From positions 8,537-72,536 of the forward strand of contig CAWEZE010000006.1 of NCBI GenBank assembly GCA_963813485.1: a DNA stretch of 64,000 bases. Direction: 5' to 3'. Shown one piece after another: positions 1-9,650 of the stretch (position 1 is its first letter; each line of letters starts with the position of its first letter). This stretch comes from DASQUK01 sp963813485. Its GTDB lineage: Bacteria > Actinomycetota > Acidimicrobiia > Acidimicrobiales > VFJN01. Below the pieces are notes generated by a model, which saw only the letters and a program-made list of their open reading frames with translations, was not told where the DNA came from and searched no databases. The translations under genes and the position numbers were made by a program.

Positions 1-825
1 GAACGACGAGTCGCGGATCCAGGTGAAGCGGTAGTCCCAGTTGCGCTCTCCCCCCAACTGCTCGGGGAGGCCGGCGGTGGCCGCCGCGATGAGTGCGCCT
101 GTCGGGGCATAGGTCAGCAGCTTGAGGGTGATGGCGGACCGGTCGACCATCTCGCGCCACCGCCCCCGGTAGGTCGAGCCCGCCAGCCACGAGCGCCAGA
201 AGCCGACCGTGCGCTCGAGCGCCGCGAGCACCTCTCCCGCCTCGGCGGGCCGGGGCCCGTCCCCGGCCGTCTCCAGGACGAAACCGACAACATCGCCCTC
301 CTCCAGCTCGAACGACGCGACCACGTCGTCGCCGACCTGTTCGAGGGGTACCCCGGCGTGGAGGACGAGACGGGTGCCATCCGACTCGAACACCGCCCCC
401 GAAGGGGTTACCTCCACCGCATGGGAGGCACGGCCGTAGTCGAAGCGGGGCGCGCACGACATCCGGAACCGCATCCGCCCGCGCACGCCCCGCACCAGCC
501 GGACGATGGTGTGCTGGTCCCGGGCCACCTCCGGGTCCGAGACCGGCATGAAGTCGATCACCGAACCGGTGCCCTCCTCGGCCATGAACCGGGTGGCGAG
601 AACCGCCGTGTCGCCGAGATAGCCCTGCTTGGTGACGTGGCCGTCACCCTCCGGAGCGATCCGGAAGCGGCCGCCGCGGTCAGCGTCGAGCAGGGAGGCG
701 AACACGCTCGGTGAGTCGAAGCGCGGGGTGCAGAACCAATCGACGTCGCCGTTGCTCGCCACCAGCGCCGCGGTCTGAAGGTCGCCGATGATCGCGTGGT
801 CGGCGATTGAGGGCTGCTCGGCCAT
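1..825 (-). CDS. GH15 glucoamylase/trehalase-type glycoside hydrolase, 5' part (cut by window edge)
   Basis: Only the first 275 codons are present; the gene runs off the left edge, so the catalytic (alpha/alpha)6 barrel is missing. The protein starts MAEQPSIADHAIIGD, followed by the beta-rich N-terminal domain usual for this family (GDVDWFCTPRFDSPSVFA near residue 27). It reaches the conserved RNWDYRFTWIRDSSF at residues 261-275, the entry of the GH15 barrel. The ATG at 825 has an AGGAGAA ribosome site just upstream. Family members hydrolyse alpha-glucosidic bonds of glucans or trehalose, usually in the cytoplasm when, as here, no signal peptide is seen. The exact substrate cannot be told. 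Confidence 0.88.
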   Translation of the reverse strand, partial: MAEQPSIADHAIIGDLQTAALVASNGDVDWFCTPRFDSPSVFASLLDADRGGRFRIAPEGDGHVTKQGYLGDTAVLATRFMAEEGTGSVIDFMPVSDPEVARDQHTIVRLVRGVRGRMRFRMSCAPRFDYGRASHAVEVTPSGAVFESDGTRLVLHAGVPLEQVGDDVVASFELEEGDVVGFVLETAGDGPRPAEAGEVLAALERTVGFWRSWLAGSTYRGRWREMVDRSAITLKLLTYAPTGALIAAATAGLPEQLGGERNWDYRFTWIRDSSF

Positions 826-1662
826 GAGCTTCTCCTGATCATCGTAGGCCGGGTGTCGCGGGCAGCGCCCGACCGCCAGGTGCGGCACCGTTCGCCGCCG
901 GCATCCAGCGACTCTCGCGCCCCGACGCCCCACCGACATCACCCACGAGGGATGAAACAGCTGTCGGCGCCTGACCTCACCGTTCACGGGTGGATGGCAG
1001 GCAGGGGCTCGCCGTGCATCTCCAGGGCGAGGATGCTCCGCTCCAGGACGTCGGTGACTGGATCGCTGTCCCGGCAAGCGGGTCGAGCGGCTCGGGCATC
1101 AGGCTGGCATCGTCGGGACACCCGACTGGCCGGCGCCCGCCAGGGCGGCAGGGTCCTACCCGACGGTAAGCAGCCTTAGCCCAGAGATCCGGTGTTCCCG
1201 AGTGCCGGGTGGCTGGACAGTTGAGATTCATCCGCGAGGCGTCACGCTGGCCAGCTGGCGCTCGGCCCGCTGATGCCGGGCGACCACAGACCGACCCGCG
1301 GGAAGTCCGCGGGAAGTCCGGACAACGGCCGGTGCCGACCACCGTGCTGCCAGGGCGGGAGCGGTGATCGGTTCGCAGGCTCCGGAGCTGTGGGCGCATC
1401 GATGAGCACCACGCGGGCCACAGATGGGCCATGCGCTCCGGCTCGCAAGGCCGATCGAGGCGGGGCAGCAAACGTTAGACCGCACATCAGGACCCGGGCC
1501 GGCGCTGGCCTTTGCGGTTCCCAAGCTGATAACGCGGATTCGACACCCGCCGCCGGTGGCATCTACCGCGCGGAGCTCGACGCCCGGCCACGCAACGGCG
1601 AACATGGCCCAGTAGTCACACGTGACCCTCGGTCCCAGGAAATACTCGATCGCTTCGAGGCC
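826..1662. other. Gene-poor, decayed stretch
   Basis: About 840 bases with no convincing gene on either strand. Open frames exist because the GC content is high, but their translations are Arg/Pro/Gly-rich and carry no family motif. The only recognisable item is a tRNA-Gly-like 3' fragment near 1518. With the HTH and acyl-CoA dehydrogenase remnants to the right, the stretch reads as degraded accessory DNA. Confidence 0.55.
1518..1557 (+). pseudogene. 3' fragment of a tRNA-Gly(CCC)-like gene (possible att scar)
   Basis: The run TTCCCAAGCTGATAACGCGG (1518-1537) reads like an anticodon loop with anticodon CCC, the 3' half of the anticodon stem (GCTGA) and the variable loop of bacterial tRNA-Gly. 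It is followed by a T-arm-like segment (TTCGA at 1539-1543, CCCG at 1546-1549) with a few mismatches. The 5' half is absent: the bases before the anticodon loop do not pair with GCTGA, and no D-arm is visible. A break in the anticodon loop is a common crossover point for tyrosine integrases. The comparison is from memory of tRNA-Gly sequences, and the acceptor end is poor. Confidence 0.45.
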
Positions 1663-1905
1663 ATGTTCGGGCCCGCCCGGAGGCGCGCAGAAACCGTTGC
1701 CCGCCAGCTCATCGGCCTTGGCGGAAAGGACGCGCGCGAGCTTGCTGCTCGGTCCCGATGCATCATCCGGGCCGTCCGAATCGATGGTAAGTCCTTGGTT
1801 GTGACGGCCGACTACACCCCCCATCGCATCGATGTCGCGACTCAAGGCGGCATCATCGTCGACGTGGTCTCGCCGCGCGGATCGACAGAGGAACCACGCG
1901 ACTGA
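1663..1905 (+). CDS. Small protein resembling peptidase inhibitor family I78
   Basis: An 80-residue frame from ATG 1663; the open frame continues upstream without a better start. Its C-terminal half (IIRAVRIDGKSLVVTADY, then RIDV and GGIIVDVVSP) follows the I78 inhibitor pattern, in which a strand ending in D-[YF]-R-P-x-R-[LI]-N is followed by a hydrophobic strand. Here TPHRID stands in the RPDRLN position. I78 proteins inhibit serine proteases, often in the periplasm, but no signal peptide is seen. The gene lies inside the decayed 1-2.7 kb stretch, has no obvious ribosome site and could be a remnant. The family call is by pattern only. Confidence 0.35.
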   Translation: MFGPARRRAETVARQLIGLGGKDARELAARSRCIIRAVRIDGKSLVVTADYTPHRIDVATQGGIIVDVVSPRGSTEEPRD

Positions 1906-2331
1906 GGGCCGCTCAGGGATGGTCACGGCGTCGCTCCGCCGCCTGATTGCCTCCGACCATCCCAGCAGTGACCGGTTCCTTCGGGCACCGATCATCGCGC
2001 GCCCATCGCGCGGGGGCTCTGTTTCGGTCGGATGCGCCGCGGGTCCGTGTGCCGGCTGACCTGCGCCTCCAGTCCGTCACCGTCCGCCGAAGTCCGCCCC
2101 GGCCCGCCTTCGGGACGCAGAGGTTGAGTGTCCAGGAATCGCCGGCGCCACCGACAAGTGGCGAATTGTAGGACGGCGATGAGCAGGACCGACGGTCCGC
2201 CGACGCCGTGCTACCCGTCGTCCACGCGTGGCGTTCCCGGGGGGCCGGTGATAGCGGTTGCCTCCACACATGACGACTAGCTGACTTGGATCGGGCATCC
2301 GCGCGCGATCAAGCAGGTCGTTGACGGCCTA
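1906..2331. other. Non-coding or decayed stretch
   Basis: No gene, RNA or clear regulatory signal is visible in these 426 bases. Open frames on both strands lack family motifs and overlap each other. Confidence 0.5.
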
Positions 2332-2430
2332 GTGAGGCTGGTGGCTCCGGATCTCCTGACAGTGCCCGAGGCGGCCGGCTGGCTGCGGATCGGACGCACG
2401 AAGGCGTATGAGCTCGCCCGGCTCTTCGAG
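2332..2430 (+). pseudogene. Excisionase/AlpA-type HTH protein, N-terminal remnant
   Basis: From GTG 2332 the translation gives DLLTVPEAAGWLRIGRTKAY, then ELAR. This is the typical first helix-turn-helix of small excisionase-family (MerR-like) DNA-binding proteins of integrative elements. The expected remainder (a basic wing with an R-V-G-R-type strand) is missing: after about residue 32 the frame continues as unrelated sequence to a stop at 2658. It is a broken gene, consistent with the nearby tRNA fragment marking an old integration site. No integrase is present in the window. Confidence 0.5.
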
Positions 2431-2546
2431 AAGATCGTGGGTTTCATCCCTACTCTTGTCCCTACAAATTCCCCGGGACGGCCCGGCACCGGTCGGACTG
2501 GTCGAACGCAGCGCCCCTGCTCAGCGGCCCACGCCGACACGGTCTG

Positions 2547-2651
2547 GCACGTGTCGAACTGGGCTCAGGGACCTACGACATCTTCGAGGGCACCGAGCAG
2601 ATCCAGCAGCTGGTCATCGCCCGGGCGATCTCCGGGCTGCGGATCGAGTAG
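2547..2651 (+). pseudogene. Acyl-CoA dehydrogenase C-terminal tail (remnant)
   Basis: The reading frame ending at TAG 2649-2651 gives YDIFEGTEQIQQLVIARAIS followed by GLRIE. This is the conserved last helix of acyl-CoA dehydrogenases (Y-[DE]-G-T-x-Q-I-Q-x-L-x-I-A-R). About 34 residues are recognisable; upstream the frame is unrelated, so the flavin-binding and catalytic parts have been lost. It lies directly after the HTH remnant, which suggests that a deletion or recombination joined the tails of two former genes. Confidence 0.6.
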
Positions 2652-2785
2652 CCGCTAGCTGCGGTTTTGCTTTTCCTGCGAGGCGCCGGCCCGGTCGTAG
2701 GGTCGGGGAATCGCCGGACGCGATGATCTGTGTGGACCTCCGTCACCCGATGTCGCCGGGTAGTCCCGGCCTCGCCATCACCTCT

Positions 2786-5381
2786 CTAGGGCAGGATCTC
2801 CACGTACCCGTCCGTTCCATTGACGCGGATCCGCTGCCGATCCCGGATCAGCCGGGTGGCATGTTCCACCCCCACGACGGCCGGCAGGCCGTACTCCCGT
2901 GCGATCACTGCGCCGTGGGTCATCAGGCCCCCGACCTCCGTCACCAGGCCCGTGATCGCAACGAACAGGGGCGACCAGCTGGGGTCCGTGTGCGCCGTGA
3001 CCAGGATGTCGCCCGGTTCGAGATCGGCCTCCGCCATGTCCAGGATGACTCGCGCCCGCCCGTCGACGGTCCCGGCAGAAACCGGCAAGCCGACCAGCGC
3101 ACCGGCCGGCAAGTCGTCGCGTCGGTACGCACCGGCGACGACCTCGCCATCCGACGTGAGCACCCGGGGTGGCGTGAGCGCTTCATACGACCTGAACGCG
3201 TCCTTGCGCCGACGGATGAGCTCCTCATCCACCTGGTTCGTGCGCACGACGTCGTGAAGCTCCTGGAACGTCAGGAAGAAGATGTCTTCCTTCTCACAAA
3301 GCACGTCGGCCTGCACGAGGCGCTCGGCCTCGTCCAGCAGGGCCTGCTTGTACACGAAGTAGCGACTGACCATGCCGTACTTCGGATACTCCCGGTACCC
3401 GACGAAGGTCCGGACGCGGTCGATCATCCGTTTGGTTTCTTCGGCCTTCCGCTCCCCGTCTGGCAGGGTTCGCAAGCGCTCCAGCAGTTCCTGTTCCTTC
3501 TTCCGCGCCTCCTGCCGCCCTTGCTCGAAGCGGCGCTCGCCGGCGCCCGGCTCGAAGTTTTTGATGTTGCCGAGGATCACGGGCACGAGCGTGGTGGGGC
3601 GTTCGCTCCAACGCGGCCTCGTGATGTCGATCTCGCCGACGCAGCGCATGCCGTACTTGTCGAGGAAGGCCCGGATGGCGTCTCGCGCTTCCCGCCCGCC
3701 CGTGAGCTTCGCCATCTCGTCGAGGAAGCCCTCGTTCCCGACATCGTGCAGAAAGGCGACGACTTCTGGATGCGGGCGGATCACGTCCGCGACGTCCAGG
3801 AGCGCCAGCCCCATCTCCGACGTGACGTTCTGCGGGACGGACTGCGTGAGCGTGTCGGCCGCGTTCTTCTCGCCGAGCCACGTCTGCAGCCGCTCGTTGA
3901 GCCACCACGTGGCCTCCATCGCCGCCATGATCACCTGATGGCTTTGCGGATCGAACAGGATCCGCTTCAGCTCCTGGATGTCCGCCAGGATGAAGTCGAG
4001 CAGCGCCGATCCGGACTTCGTCCGGATGTCGCGTTTCAAGGCGGCAATGGACGCCAGGTTGCGCCCGATCAGGTCGGCGACGATGGCCGGATCGGTTTCG
4101 ATCGGGGCGGGCGCGCCGCTAGCCGGCGGCCCGCCGGGACCTTCGTCCGGGAGCGACGGGATGAAGTCGCCGCGATCGAGGACGGCCTGCAGCGCGTCCC
4201 TGATCAGCGGATCGGACTTCCCCAGGACCTCCAGGAGGCCGGCGCGGCTCGCTGGCGAAGCCAGGCCCTGGGTGACGTCGACGAACAGCCTCCCGCCGGC
4301 CACGTACATCGGCCGGAGGGCTGTCAGCTGCCACAGGGAGAGCCCCAGGGGCTTCATGGGGTCGGTCATCATCTGCTGATGACCGACGGAGACGTAGACG
4401 TGATTCTCTCGGTCGCCGGCCTCGGGGATGGGGAACAGCGTGGTGATCGGCCGGCTCTGGACGATCTGGAAGTCATCGTCGACCAGGCACCATTCGATGT
4501 CCTGGGGGCGGCCGAAGTGCGCCTCGATCCGCCGGCCGAGCTGCGCGAGCCGCACGACCTGCGCATCCGTCAACGCTGGCTGGTCCTGCCGCTCCGGCTC
4601 GATCGGCTCCTGCCTTTGTTCCGCCTGCCGGCGAGGCGTGGATGGCAAGCTGTTTGGTGGCGACCGCCTTGGCGACGACTTCGCCGTCCCGCACCTTGTA
4701 GACGTCCGCGTTCACCAGGCCGGAGACCAGGGCCTCGCCGAGGCCGAAGCTGGCCTCTACGGACGCGACCTTCCGGTTTGACGTGACGGGGTCGGCCGTG
4801 AAGAGGACGCCGGCCACCTGCGGGAAGACCATCTGCTGAACGACCACGGCCATGTGGACCTTCCGGTGGTCGAAGCCGTTGCGCAGTCGGTAGGTCACGG
4901 CCCGCTCGGTGAACAGCGAGGCCCAGCACCGGCTGACTTGCTGGAGGATCGCCGCCGGCCCGACGACGTTCAGGTACGTGTCCTGCTGGCCTGCGAAGGA
5001 GGCCGCCGGCAAGTCCTCCGCCGTTGCGCTGGATCGGACGGCGTAGGCGGCTTGCGCGCCGAGCCCGGCGAGTGCGCGGGTGATCGCCGCCGCGAGATCG
5101 TCAGGGATGACGATCCCTTCGAGGGTCCGTCGGATCTCCGCGCTGAGCGTGCGAATCGCCTCCCGGTCGTCCGGGTTCAGGCGCGACAGCCGATCGAGCC
5201 GATCGTCGATCGACGGCGCGTCCTCCATGATTCGCCGGAAGGCGTCCGTCGTCACGCAAAAGCCAGCCGGCACGCGGATGCCTTGGATCCGCGAAAGCTC
5301 TCCTAGCTGCGCGCCCTTGCCGCCGACGACCTCGACCTGCGTCTGGTCGATCTCCCGAAGACCCAGCACGTAGCTGCCCAT
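2786..5381 (-). pseudogene. rph: Rifampin phosphotransferase Rph, frameshifted by one base
   Basis: Rph inactivates rifamycins by dikinase chemistry (ATP to AMP, phosphate transferred to the drug). The N-terminal ATP-grasp part runs from ATG 5381 (MGSYVLGLREIDQTQ, VGGKGAQLGELS, AVRSSATAEDLP). After about residue 255 the frame shifts near 4612, and the rest is read in the next frame (DIEWCLVDDDFQIVQSRPIT, MTDPMKPLGLS). It ends with the swivelling His domain GGLMTHGAVIAREYGLPAVV, whose His is about residue 822. The span is 2596 nt (3n+1), equal to an 864-residue Rph plus one base, near ACAAAGG. All domains and the phospho-His are conserved, so a sequence error or very recent mutation is likely. 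A rifamycin-associated element lies upstream. Confidence 0.9.
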
Positions 5382-5458
5382 CGGTTCACCTTCCCCTTCA
5401 GCCCCGTCGGGCCTTTCTCGCTTTCTCATTTGCGCCGCTGACCCTTGCCGCACGACCC

Positions 5459-5477
5459 GGCGGCTTGCCGCAAGCCA
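5459..5477 (-). promoter_or_regulatory. Rifamycin-associated element (RAE) upstream of rph
   Basis: On the minus strand these 19 bases read TGGCTTGCGGCAAGCCGCC, with a perfect near-palindromic core GGCTTGCGGCAAGCC (5462-5476). This matches the RAE described in front of rifamycin-inactivating genes of actinomycetes, whose core as I recall it is GGCTTGCGGCAAG. It sits about 80 bases before the rph start codon, on the strand and side expected. In other actinomycetes the RAE mediates rifamycin induction of rph and related genes; that function here is inferred. Confidence 0.75.
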
Positions 5478-5724
5478 CGGGCGTGTCGCGACAGCTCGGG
5501 ACGGCATACCACCGGCCGGCGACTATCTCGAAACCATTGAGTGGCGGGACCGACCCGTGCACGTTCCTGTGCTCGAGCTCCAACTGACATTCGCTGAGCA
5601 GCGCGGCCTGGACAACCGAGCACAGCTGATCCGCTCGGCAATGACCGACTGAGCGCCAGCCTGGCTCGCAGGACCCGCACCCGAACGCCGGTTGCGCTCG
5701 TGTGACCGGCGACAGAATCGCGGG

Positions 5725-6033
5725 GTGCAGTTCAGTCCTGAACTTCGCGATCGGGTGGCGGACGGAACCATCACGGTCTCGTACCGCCTGTGGTCGAGGC
5801 CGAAGGTCAAGGTCGGCGGCGTCTACCGGAGCGGATCCGTGGCGATCGAGATCGACGACATCGAGCTGCTCCCGTTCTCGTCGATCACCGATGAGGACCT
5901 CGCTCGGACCGGAGAGAACGACGTCGAGGCCCTTCGTCGCCGCGCTGCACACGCGGGTCCGATCGGCCATGACACCTTGCTCTACCGCGTCGAGTTCCAT
6001 GTCGCGCGCCAGCCGGACGACGACGACAGGTGA
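5725..6033 (+). CDS. ASCH-domain-like small protein
   Basis: A 102-residue protein from GTG 5725 (VQFSPELRDRVADGTITV, then SYRLWSRPKVKVGGVYRSG). The first half has the ASCH pattern: a residue that sets the substrate pocket, then a basic K-[VI]-x-[VI]-G-x-x-[YF] strand. The second half is acidic (SITDEDLARTGE) and ends in a beta strand (TLLYRVEFHV). ASCH proteins are RNA-binding or hydrolytic proteins of the PUA-like fold, often with unknown targets. An upstream in-frame ATG at 5692 is less likely, because the protein family normally begins at the F-S-P-E-L strand. Confidence 0.6.
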   Translation: MQFSPELRDRVADGTITVSYRLWSRPKVKVGGVYRSGSVAIEIDDIELLPFSSITDEDLARTGENDVEALRRRAAHAGPIGHDTLLYRVEFHVARQPDDDDR

Positions 6034-6054
6034 CCCCAACGAGGGCGTCGCCGA

Positions 6055-6780
6055 CTACGCGGGCCGCAAGACGCAGAACTCGTTGCTGTCGGGATCGGCC
6101 ATGACGACCCAGTCGACGTCGCCCTGGCCGATGTCGACCCGGGTCGCGCCGAGCGCCACGAGACGTTCGACCTCGGCGTGCTGTCGGGCTTGGTCGAGCG
6201 GCGCGACCTCGAGGTGCAGCCGGTTCTTGCCGAGCTTCGGGGGCAGTGGCGGACCACCCCAGGTGATCAACGGCCCGGTGCCGTCGGGCGCACGGATCGC
6301 TGTCTCCTCGTCCTGATCCCAGACCAACGGCCAGGCGAGCGCGGCGCTCCAGAAGTACCCAACCTCCCTCGTCCCGTCACAGGTGATCGAACCCAGACGC
6401 CCGCAGTCCGCGAGGAACGAGTTGCCCGGCTCGACCACGCAGAACTCGTTCCCCTCGGGATCAGCCAGCACGACATGGCCCTCGTCGGGTCGCTGCCCGA
6501 TGTCGATGTGGCGCGCGCCGAGCTCGACGAGCCTGGCCACCGAATCCCGCTGGTCGTCCAGGGACGTGCTCGTCAGATCGAGGTGGAGCCGGTTCGGGCC
6601 GACCTTCGGCTCCGGGACCGGCATGAAGTCCATCCGGAACCTCGTGCCGTCGGTCGGCACGAGACTGATCTCCTCAGCGGTCTCATCAGCGACCTCCCAG
6701 CGCAGCGCCTCAGCCCAGAACTGCGCGAGACCGAGCGGATCGTTCGCATCGACGCAGAGCGCAACCAGCCGAAGAGACAT
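6055..6780 (-). CDS. Two-domain VOC/glyoxalase-like protein
   Basis: A 241-residue protein with two tandem vicinal-oxygen-chelate-type domains of about 120 residues each. The repeats are visible in the parallel motifs NRLHLDL (first half) and NRLHLEV (second half), and in DPEGNEFCVVEP and DPDSNEFCVLRP, which end each domain. The glyoxalase_6 group of this fold includes antibiotic-binding proteins and lyases, but most members have unknown substrates. ATG 6780 is chosen because a GGGAGCGGG ribosome site precedes it; an in-frame ATG 15 bases upstream has none. The gene stands alone, convergent with the ASCH gene. Confidence 0.8.
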   Translation of the reverse strand: MSLRLVALCVDANDPLGLAQFWAEALRWEVADETAEEISLVPTDGTRFRMDFMPVPEPKVGPNRLHLDLTSTSLDDQRDSVARLVELGARHIDIGQRPDEGHVVLADPEGNEFCVVEPGNSFLADCGRLGSITCDGTREVGYFWSAALAWPLVWDQDEETAIRAPDGTGPLITWGGPPLPPKLGKNRLHLEVAPLDQARQHAEVERLVALGATRVDIGQGDVDWVVMADPDSNEFCVLRPA

Positions 6781-6886
6781 CCCGCTCCCCAGCATCGCAG
6801 CCCCGGGCGACGACGATCTCCCGACATTTGTCGACGCCGAACTGGTGTCACCGAACCGGATCTGACGCGCGCGGTGGTCTGGCAGG

Positions 6887-9650
6887 ATGAGGTGTTTGGT
6901 CACCCGCCTGATCCGCACCTTGTCCGACAAGATGGACGCCCGCGTCGCCTCCTGGCGCGTGCGGGCGCGCGCCGCGCTCGGCACCCTGAGCTCGGTGCCC
7001 TGGCGGCGGGCACCCTGGCTGCTGTGGCGTCGGCCGGCCGTGCTGGCAGCCACAGCGGGTGCGTGCGCAGTGTTGGCAGCATCGTTGGCAGCGGTTCCGA
7101 TGTTCCTCTCGTCGGCCGGGACCGAGGCGGTTGCCGTGCAGGCCGCCGAGCGCTGCCCACGGGACACAGGCGCGACGTATCTCATCCCGCCCCGGAGCGG
7201 GTCGTTGTTGGGCGCGCCGGATCCCTTTACGCCGCTCGCCGACACGCTCGACCCGTCGACCCAGTGGGGCCGGCTGGAGACGTCGCTGGAGGGCCCTGAC
7301 CCATCGCGACAGATGGAAGTCGTCGTCCTCTTCCGTGACCGGGTGCTCGACCACGTCGACATCGTCGAGAGCTCGGGCCGGCCCGGGGTGTGGGTGAGCG
7401 ACCGCGCGGTGGAAATGACGGGTGCCGACGGGAGCGACGCCAGCGCCATGCTCGGCGGCGTACCCATGCCCATCGCAGGCATCTACCGCGACATGGCGGC
7501 GGGCACCATACCCGACCCGTATTGGTGTGCCCATGCGTCAGACCTCATCCTGCAGGGACCGGACCTAGCGCCACCGCCACCGGTCGTCATCGCCGACAGG
7601 GAGACCTTCTTCAGCCTCGAGGGCTTGCTTGCCTCGGCCGACGTCGAGGCGGCGTGGGAGGCACCGCTCCGAAGCGATGTCACCGTCGCCGAGGTGCGCA
7701 CCCTCGTCGAGGAGGCTGGCTTGCGACGGCGACGCGGCGTCCGGACTTGCGTGGTGCGCTGGGGGCCGACCCACCGTCCGCAGCGACCCGGTCCCGCGCG
7801 CGACGCTGGACGACCGACGGATCGAAGCACCGGATGCTGCGACCTTCGTCGAACGCTATTTCGGGTCGTCGCTGCCCTTCGTTGCCGATCGCGCCCGCGC
7901 CATCCAGACGGCCGTGGGAGGTGGCGTCTGGCCGGTGGCGGCGCTCGCGGCGCTGGCGGGTGGCGGGCTCGTGGCGGCAACGGCACTGCTCTGGTCCGAC
8001 CGACGCAAACGCGAGGTCGTTCTCCTGACTGTGCGCGGGGTGTCACCGGCCGCGATGGCCTTGAAGGCGGTGCTCGAGCTGGCAGCCGCGCTCGTACTCG
8101 GCAGCGCGGTAGGTGTGGTGCTCGCCTTCGGGCTGGTGATGTGGCTCGGCCCCTCGTCGACGCTGGAGCCCGCCGCCATCATGCGAGGGGCGTGGGTGGG
8201 TGCGGCCGCCTTGCTGATGTCAGCACTGGTCGTCGCTTCCGTCGTCGCCGTCCGGGCCCGGGCCGGCCATGTCCAGGGCAGTCCGCGCACCTGGCTGCGT
8301 GTCGTCCCCTGGGAGGTCGTCCTCGGGTTGGCGACAGCGCTGTCGTTGGTGCGGTTGGGTGAGTGGGGCGCGCCCGTGAGCCGCGGTGCACAGGTCAGCC
8401 GAGTGGACGTCGTCGGCCTGATGTTCCCGGTGTTGCTCCTGACGACGGTGGTGGCGGTCGTTGCTCGTCTCCTGGTACTCGCGCTCCGCCCACTGCGTGC
8501 CCTCACCCGGGACTGGCCGACGTCGATGTTCCTCGCCGTTCGCCGCGTCGCCCGTTATCGGGGCGCGGTGATCTCGCTGGTGGCGGCGTCGGCGGTAGCG
8601 GCGGGCGTCCTCGGCTACGCCGCCACGATCCACCGCTCGATGGATGCCACGTTGCACGCCAAGGCCCGCACCTTCCTGGGCAGCGACGTCGCCGTCCGGG
8701 TTCCGCAGGACGAGCAGATCCCACCAACACTGGCGGGACGGTCGACCGGGGTCGACGTCTACCGCACCGGCTGGGTGGACCTCGGTCGCCGCGAGTCGGT
8801 GAGCGTGTTCGCGATCGACCCGACGACCTTCGCGCACGCCGCCTTCTGGGATGCCAGCTTGGCGTCGGCGTCGCTCGAGGAGATCCTCGAGGGACTGGCG
8901 GCAACGCCGACGGCGGGACGGGTTCCCGCGCTCGTGGTCGGGATCGACGTTCCAGAGACCGCCGACGCAGGGATCGTCACCGCCGGCATCACTCGCTTCG
9001 AGATCGAGGAGGTCGCCGAGGCCCAGGCGTTCCCGGGGATGCGGCGGGGCAACCCCGCCATGTTCGTCGCAGCCAGCGCGCTCGACGATCTCGGCCTGCG
9101 CACCTTGGTGCACGAGGTCTGGGTCCGCGGTGAGCGCGCCGACATCCTTGCCACCCTCGACGCTGCCGGCACGAGCTACGAGGAGACCATCACGGTCGCC
9201 CAGGTCGCCGACCGGGTCTCGTTTCTCACCGTGTCGAGCACCTTCGGGTTCATGCAGTCGCTGGGAGTGGTGGCCTCGGTGCTCGTGGTCGGAGGCGTCG
9301 CCGTGTACCTCGACGCTCGCCGCCGAGGCCGAGTGCTCACCTACGCGTTCGCCCGGCGCATGGGGCTCACGCGACGCCAGCACCGCCGGGCACTCCTGGC
9401 CGAGGTGGTGGCGGGCGTGGTCGTCGGCTGCTGGCTGGGGTTGGTCGTCGCCCTGGTCGGCGCGGGTGTGGCGCACGAGCGCATCGACCCGGTCCCCTCG
9501 TTCCGACCCGACCCGCTCCTGCGGCCCGCCACCGGGATGATGGTCGGGCTGGGTCTCGCTGCGCTGATCGTGGCGTGGATCGCGGCGGCGGTCGCGCAGC
9601 GGGCGGCCGACCGCGACGATCCGGTGGAGGTGCTCCGTGCCGGGACCTGA
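6887..9650 (+). pseudogene. FtsX-type ABC transporter permease, frameshifted once
   Basis: A large membrane protein of about 920 residues built like FtsX/MacB-type permeases. It has an N-terminal membrane helix (residues about 50-70), an extracytoplasmic domain, three clustered helices, a second helix plus a large extracytoplasmic domain, and three final helices ending AAAVAQRAADRDDPVEVLRAG. The frame changes between about 7720 and 7785: the first part is open up to EVRTLVEEAGL, and the rest is open in the next frame to TGA 9650. The span is 3n+1, so one extra base would explain it. The start is uncertain (6887, or ATG 6932). It overlaps the ATPase gene that follows and forms an exporter with the two ATPases. 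Confidence 0.72.

Noticed and set aside
1228..1995. A 255-codon minus-strand frame as a gene.
   Set aside because: It shows no motif, overlaps the tRNA-like fragment and the I78-like frame, and has a composition typical of shadow frames.
2408..4786. A 792-codon open frame on the plus strand.
   Set aside because: It lies antisense to rph, which has full family motifs. It is an effect of high GC and contains no recognised domain.
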